From positions 1 through 16,186 of the forward strand of contig CAYVAR010000028.1 of the NCBI GenBank assembly GCA_964449675.1: a stretch of DNA of 16,186 nucleotides. The letters run 5' to 3'. The number at the start of each line of letters is the position of its first letter. Positions within the stretch are counted from its first letter, which is position 1. The DNA comes from CAYVAR01 sp964449675. GTDB lineage: Bacteria > Patescibacteriota > Microgenomatia > UBA10105 > UBA927. The notes under the pieces were generated by a model. That model was given only the letters and a program-made list of their open reading frames with translations, did no database searches and was not told the origin of the DNA. Made by a program: the position numbers and the translations under genes. Positions 12,704-16,186 of the stretch are shown here, one piece after another.

Positions 12704-13651
12704 GTGGAAAAAACACCTATGATTGAACAACGAAGTTATGATCTGGAAATTCACGCGGGTCCCTGTTCCGTAAACAGGATAAATCTCCGTGAGATATACC
12801 AAATAGCAGATATTCGCGTCAAAAATGCGCGAGGCGAGTTTATTCGTGCGTTTTCTGGTACACGGGTCGTGGGACTTAAATCTCGTACGTTTTTAAGCTC
12901 CAACACTTCGGAAATGGGCATGGATTTACCGATTTTGGAAGAGCAATTTCTCGTCACGGAAGACACTCATGACCGTACGCCACCAAGTGTAGAGTTTGCC
13001 AGACAAATAGTGGCAGATACAGACCTTGTCGTTGCGACAGAAATCATGATGCCTGACGTACAAATTCCTCACTACATCGGCAAAATTCCTCCTGGGAAGC
13101 TTTTACTTTGGAATCCATCCGTCGATCAACTCGGTTGGCATATTTGGCAAACGGCAAAATATGCACGGGATCATGGGTGGCAGGTTGGTATCAAAAATGG
13201 AAAAAGCCTTGGTACAACTTTGGCAAATGCGCAAGATGCTACCAACCAAGAGATCACTGAACTTGAAAAAACATGGGTTGGGCTTGCAAGCTTTGCCCAA
13301 AATCTCGAAGGCCGAGTTGTCCTCATCCATAGAGGAGTTGAAACTCCGGAAAAAGGGCTGTTTAGAAGTGCCCCAGTTCATGAAATAGCCCGTCGTGCGA
13401 AAAGACGCATTCCGCAAGTCCGTCTCTTTTTTGATCCGAGTCACAGTTGTGGATCAAACCTGCGTGACCAGATCGTTCCGATTACTATTGAAGCCATGAG
13501 AATGAAAGATGGAAACAATTTTCTCTACGACGGTATCCTCGTAGAAGCAGGAACTTCAGATACGGATATATTACAGCATATCACTCTTGATGAGTTGCGA
13601 GTATTGGCTGAAGAATTAACCAAATTTCGATCGCTACGATCACCAATATGA
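12704..13651 (+). CDS. DAHP synthase-like protein (class I aldolase-type)
   Basis: Likely condenses phosphoenolpyruvate and erythrose 4-phosphate to DAHP, the first shikimate-pathway step. The 315-aa protein keeps the active-site set: C21 (AGPCSV), K59-x-R61-T (GLKSRT), K164 (IKNGK), R210 (LIHRG), H247 (DPSH), E281 (LVEAG) and D286/D288; Cys, His, Glu and Asp are the metal ligands of the family. IKNGK resembles the type I-alpha enzymes, while DPSH and LVEAG recall I-beta, so it is divergent. No chorismate mutase or regulatory domain is fused. GTG 12704 is chosen because GGGAGG lies 7 nt upstream; ATG 12719 is the alternative. The end overlaps the next gene by 4 nt (ATGA). Confidence 0.82.
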   Translation: MEKTPMIEQRSYDLEIHAGPCSVNRINLREIYQIADIRVKNARGEFIRAFSGTRVVGLKSRTFLSSNTSEMGMDLPILEEQFLVTEDTHDRTPPSVEFARQIVADTDLVVATEIMMPDVQIPHYIGKIPPGKLLLWNPSVDQLGWHIWQTAKYARDHGWQVGIKNGKSLGTTLANAQDATNQEITELEKTWVGLASFAQNLEGRVVLIHRGVETPEKGLFRSAPVHEIARRAKRRIPQVRLFFDPSHSCGSNLRDQIVPITIEAMRMKDGNNFLYDGILVEAGTSDTDILQHITLDELRVLAEELTKFRSLRSPI

Positions 13652-14940
13652 CTGATGTAGAAAACCAAGTTGGCAAAGTAGGCATTGCTATAGGGGAATC
13701 AGACGGTGCATCGCCCCAACTTTTTCGCGCGCGTCCTGAAAAACCTAGCGCACTGCTTCGACTTGAAGATTTATCATCATTTGAAGAAGCGCAAATACCA
13801 CTGGGTCCACAATTAGGAGAGCTTTTGGAAGCTTCTGCTGCTCAACTGGTAATTTTGACCCATCCAGATAATTACGAGGCCGCATTGATATATCCGCGAC
13901 TCATTGGTAGAGCAGACAATCGCTCTCACGTAGTATTGTGCAATGATCCGGTCGCGCAAGCTCAAGAAATAACTGAGGAAGGCATTATTCCGCTCGTCGT
14001 TACTCGGGCCACGGATCCGATGCTAAAAGAAATGATGTTTAGAAATTTTAGCTTTGGACAGCTTCTTGCAGACAGTTTTCCGTTTCCAAATAGAAATATA
14101 CCAGAAGCAACACCTATCTTGCACTGCGTCGGTAGTACGCAGCACGGTATACGAGTGCTCTCTGAACATGCTGATTTTTCTGATTCACCTACTGAAGATG
14201 AAGCATTAGAACAAAAACGCTCGAAGCGAATAAAAGAATTCCTGGGAGATATACTGACGGCTACAGACGTTCGGAGGATTTTGCAATCATCGTTGGTTGA
14301 GAATATTGTTCTCCATGCTCTCGGTCCTCGTGGCACCAACATCTCTCAAGCTGCTGCCTTGTATATCTCACGTTTGGGTATTTCTCATAAAGCCCAAGTA
14401 CGTATCCACGACGCAGGTATTACACCGATGGAATATGCACAAATAGCAGCAGAGGAAACCCAAACGTTGTTATCAAACGGAAGATTACCCGGAAAGCTTC
14501 ATCTCCATATGGAATGCGCTGTATACAATGATATGGGAAAGCTTTACGACCAACGAGCAAGAGAAGCGGTATTTATAGATGAACAAGATATGGACTTGGA
14601 TACCATGCAACTTGGCGCTGCGGTAACTATTGAAGAACTGCAAGGAGTCGTAGCAGCACAGGGAAGCATACGCATTGCGACCCATCCGTCACCGCGTTCG
14701 CTCATTCTGCCTTGGCTTGATAGGGGAGTTGCTACATGGGTTCAGGCATCCTCAAACTCTGCTGCTGCCCGCATGGTAACAAATGGCGAAGCGGATGCAT
14801 GCGTGACAACCGCAAGTGCAGTTTCGCTTCTCAGCGCTCGGGGAATACGTACGCTTCATGAATTTGGCTCGCCAAATATGATTTTTACTGTAGCTTCTCC
14901 TTTGACTCATGATCAGTTGCGACTCTATTTGGAAGCCTAA
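13648..14940 (+). CDS. two-domain protein with BacA-like prephenate decarboxylase/dehydratase C-terminal half
   Basis: 430 aa. The C-terminal half (about 220-430) has the prephenate dehydratase fold signature HALGPRGTNISQAA (L225-T230 at its core), T345-H-P-S-P-R-S-L-I and SSNSAAARMVTNGEADACVTTA. From family knowledge, this is closest to BacA, the non-aromatising prephenate decarboxylase of bacilysin synthesis, which has HPSP and STSAAA in the same places; the TRF motif of dehydratases is missing. Residues 1 to about 215 match nothing I recognise. Candidate roles are a second prephenate-using enzyme, an allosteric partner, or, for the N-terminal part, the chorismate mutase otherwise missing here (speculative). 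Translationally coupled to the DAHP synthase gene and 12 nt before the TyrA-like gene. Confidence 0.62.
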   Translation: MTDVENQVGKVGIAIGESDGASPQLFRARPEKPSALLRLEDLSSFEEAQIPLGPQLGELLEASAAQLVILTHPDNYEAALIYPRLIGRADNRSHVVLCNDPVAQAQEITEEGIIPLVVTRATDPMLKEMMFRNFSFGQLLADSFPFPNRNIPEATPILHCVGSTQHGIRVLSEHADFSDSPTEDEALEQKRSKRIKEFLGDILTATDVRRILQSSLVENIVLHALGPRGTNISQAAALYISRLGISHKAQVRIHDAGITPMEYAQIAAEETQTLLSNGRLPGKLHLHMECAVYNDMGKLYDQRAREAVFIDEQDMDLDTMQLGAAVTIEELQGVVAAQGSIRIATHPSPRSLILPWLDRGVATWVQASSNSAAARMVTNGEADACVTTASAVSLLSARGIRTLHEFGSPNMIFTVASPLTHDQLRLYLEA

Positions 14941-14952
14941 GGGGAAACTTAT

Positions 14953-15759
14953 ATGAAAAAGATACCGTTTATCCTCAATAATAATGAAAAACCAACCATA
15001 GCTATAATTGGGTTTGGTCGTTTTGGACGATTGTTAGCGCAAATTTTTTTACAATGGAGCAATGCAAACATACTGATAGTTTCCCGTAATAAAAATCATC
15101 GATCCCACCGGCTTTTATCCTTTGTAAATTTACAAAATATTCATTCAGCCGACCTTATTATCCCTTGTGTGCCAATATCAGCATTTAAAGAAACAATTCA
15201 ACAAGTAGCACTCGTTGCAAAAAATTCCGCTATCGTCATGGATGTGTGCTCTGTAAAAGTAATACCCGTACAGATTATGAAGTCATTCTTGCCAAAACAT
15301 ATTCAAATTATTGCCAGTCACCCTCTATTTGGTCCTGATTCTTTCCGTATAAATAACGGCCTAAAAAACCTGCGTCTTGTTCTCCAAAATGTATCTACCA
15401 ACCGCCAGGAATACATAGACATAACATCTTTTTTTATACAATTAGGAATTAAGGTAATCACGCTCAGTCCTAAAAAGCATGATCAACTATTAGCGTGGAG
15501 TTTAGGATATTCTTTCTTGGTGGGAAAAATCGGGCAAAAATTAAAAATAAAACAAACTCCCATAGATACCTTTGACTTCACATTGTTATTACAAAATGTG
15601 GATATTGTTCGCAACGACAGCGAGGAGTTGTTTATGGATATGCAAGTTTTTAACCCATATGCTCCTCAAGTTCATAAAAAAATTCTCAAAACACTGCAAA
15701 CAATAGTTCGTTCGATAAAAAAACGCTCAGTCCAATTTGCGTCAATTGATGCAATGTGA
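14953..15759 (+). CDS. tyrA: prephenate/arogenate dehydrogenase (TyrA-like)
   Basis: Oxidative decarboxylation of prephenate or arogenate toward Tyr. The 268-aa protein has a Rossmann motif G20-F-G-R-F-G25, then DLIIPCVPISAF, DVCSVKVIPVQIM, the catalytic-His segment SHPLFGPDS (H123) and K175-H-D-Q. HPLFGPDS and the Ser-Arg after the second strand (IVSRN) are closer to plant-type, NADP-using arogenate dehydrogenases than to E. coli TyrA; substrate and cofactor choice are inference. There is no ACT or chorismate mutase domain. A clear Shine-Dalgarno (AGGGGAA) precedes the ATG. The gene looks more AT-rich than its neighbours. It is the last gene of the operon and its end overlaps the next promoter. 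Confidence 0.85.
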   Translation: MKKIPFILNNNEKPTIAIIGFGRFGRLLAQIFLQWSNANILIVSRNKNHRSHRLLSFVNLQNIHSADLIIPCVPISAFKETIQQVALVAKNSAIVMDVCSVKVIPVQIMKSFLPKHIQIIASHPLFGPDSFRINNGLKNLRLVLQNVSTNRQEYIDITSFFIQLGIKVITLSPKKHDQLLAWSLGYSFLVGKIGQKLKIKQTPIDTFDFTLLLQNVDIVRNDSEELFMDMQVFNPYAPQVHKKILKTLQTIVRSIKKRSVQFASIDAM

Positions 15760-15765
15760 TATACT
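15737..15765 (+). promoter_or_regulatory. extended -10 promoter of the T-box leader
   Basis: TGATATACT (15757-15765) gives an extended -10 with TATACT at 15760-15765. TTGCGT (15737-15742) lies 17 bp upstream as a weak -35. The promoter overlaps the end of the TyrA-like gene. Confidence 0.6.
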
Positions 15766-16010
15766 GATATTTACAATTGAATAAAAGCAATGAAGGAGAT
15801 GAAGTAGAAAGTGATTGGTGACAAAAGAGAGGGAGCGGTTGGTGAAAGACTTCCCGTACAATGACTTTTGAAATACTCTCCAGAGCTGAGGAAACGAAAG
15901 AGATACTGTGCACTTTTCTCTGTGCATTCTTGACTAATTTTCTCCGGGTAGGCCCGTGATAGCAGGAAGAGTGTGTCGCCTTAAGCAGAGCACTCGAATG
16001 AGGTTAAGGT

Positions 16011-16034
16011 AAAACCGACCTCCGTCGGTTTTTT
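16011..16034 (+). terminator. terminator-like hairpin inside the T-box leader
   Basis: AAAACCGAC (16011-16019), loop CTCC, GTCGGTTTT (16024-16032), with six T at 16029-16034. It may be Stem III of the T-box or an extra early terminator upstream of the antiterminator. Confidence 0.6.
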
Positions 16035-16049
16035 GATGGCTTAATCGCC

Positions 16050-16087
16050 ATTGACAACAATAACGCGGCCGCGTTATTGTTGTCAAT
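16050..16087. repeat. perfect 38-bp palindrome inside the T-box leader
   Basis: ATTGACAACAATAACGCGG (16050-16068) is followed at once by its exact complement to 16087, with no loop. It lies between the terminator-like hairpin and the T-box sequence, where ordinary T-box leaders have only short linkers. Confidence 0.9.
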
Positions 16088-16130
16088 TGAAAATCCTTAG
16101 CAAACCAAGGTGGTACCGCGGCTAATTAAG

Positions 16131-16182
16131 GCCGTCCTTGAGAAATCATCGAAATCGATGGTTTTCAAAGGGCGGCTTTTTT
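16131..16182 (+). terminator. T-box terminator
   Basis: GCCGTCCTTGAGAA (from 16131) pairs imperfectly with TTTTCAAAGGGCGGC (ending 16176), followed by six T at 16177-16182. Its 5' arm overlaps the sequence expected to close the antiterminator, so the two should be mutually exclusive. Confidence 0.88.
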
Positions 16183-16186
16183 GTTT

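Larger units (their letters stand above)
15791..16182 (+). promoter_or_regulatory. T-box riboswitch, Tyr-type specifier
   Basis: Stem I begins with GGAGA (15795-15799), which pairs with TCTCC (15877-15881); an AGTA loop element and the apical GGTTGGTGAAAG (15837-15848) are typical. The triplet just 5' of the TCTCC arm is TAC (15874-15876), so the leader should sense uncharged tRNA-Tyr. The T-box sequence AAGGTGGTACCGCGG lies at 16107-16121; UGGU fits a tRNA with discriminator A, as tRNA-Tyr has. A terminator follows. The central region is unusually long. The regulated gene lies beyond the window; a tyrosine-related gene is expected. Confidence 0.85.

Overview
The window is bacterial DNA of moderate GC that uses the standard code (TGA is a stop after several genes). 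Domain-trimmed tRNA synthetases (ThrRS without a TGS domain, PheRS beta without its N-terminal tRNA-binding domain), many missing Shine-Dalgarno sites and compact genes suggest a Patescibacteria/CPR-like lineage. That placement is inference. No mobile element, CRISPR array, tRNA or rRNA was seen.

Region 1 (1-8947, all + strand) is the classical cluster thrS-infC-rpmI-rplT followed by pheS-pheT. thrS has a strong promoter and a leader ending in a terminator-like hairpin. Between rplT and pheS lie a 68-aa hypothetical gene, a short Phe/Tyr-rich leader peptide with a four-segment attenuator, and a class I/II aminotransferase. The leader sits where E. coli carries the pheM leader. The pheS gene is unusual: it encodes an AlaX-type editing domain fused in frame to a complete PheRS alpha subunit.

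Region 2 (8948-11646) holds short tandem repeats, a 19-bp inverted repeat and, on the - strand, a class A penicillin-binding protein.

Region 3 (11669-15759, + strand) is an aromatic amino acid operon: leader peptide and attenuator, prephenate dehydratase-like gene, second leader peptide and attenuator, DAHP synthase-like gene, a two-domain protein whose C-terminal half resembles BacA-type prephenate decarboxylases, and a TyrA-like prephenate/arogenate dehydrogenase. Together with the aminotransferase these cover entry into the shikimate pathway and the last steps to Phe and Tyr. The middle of the pathway and a recognisable chorismate mutase are not in the window.

Region 4 (15760-16186) is a T-box leader whose specifier triplet reads TAC (Tyr). 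Its target gene lies beyond the window.

The main regulatory result is a family of three ribosome-mediated attenuators. Their leader peptides align without gaps through codon 17: Phe at codons 9 and 12, Ser at 14 and Gly at 17 in all three, and Tyr at codon 10 in two. Strand 1 starts just after the last Phe codon and strand 2 at about codon 17. In two of them the 3' arm of the terminator also appears to be the Shine-Dalgarno of the gene. So Phe-rich leader attenuation and a Tyr T-box appear to govern one aromatic network in the same locus.
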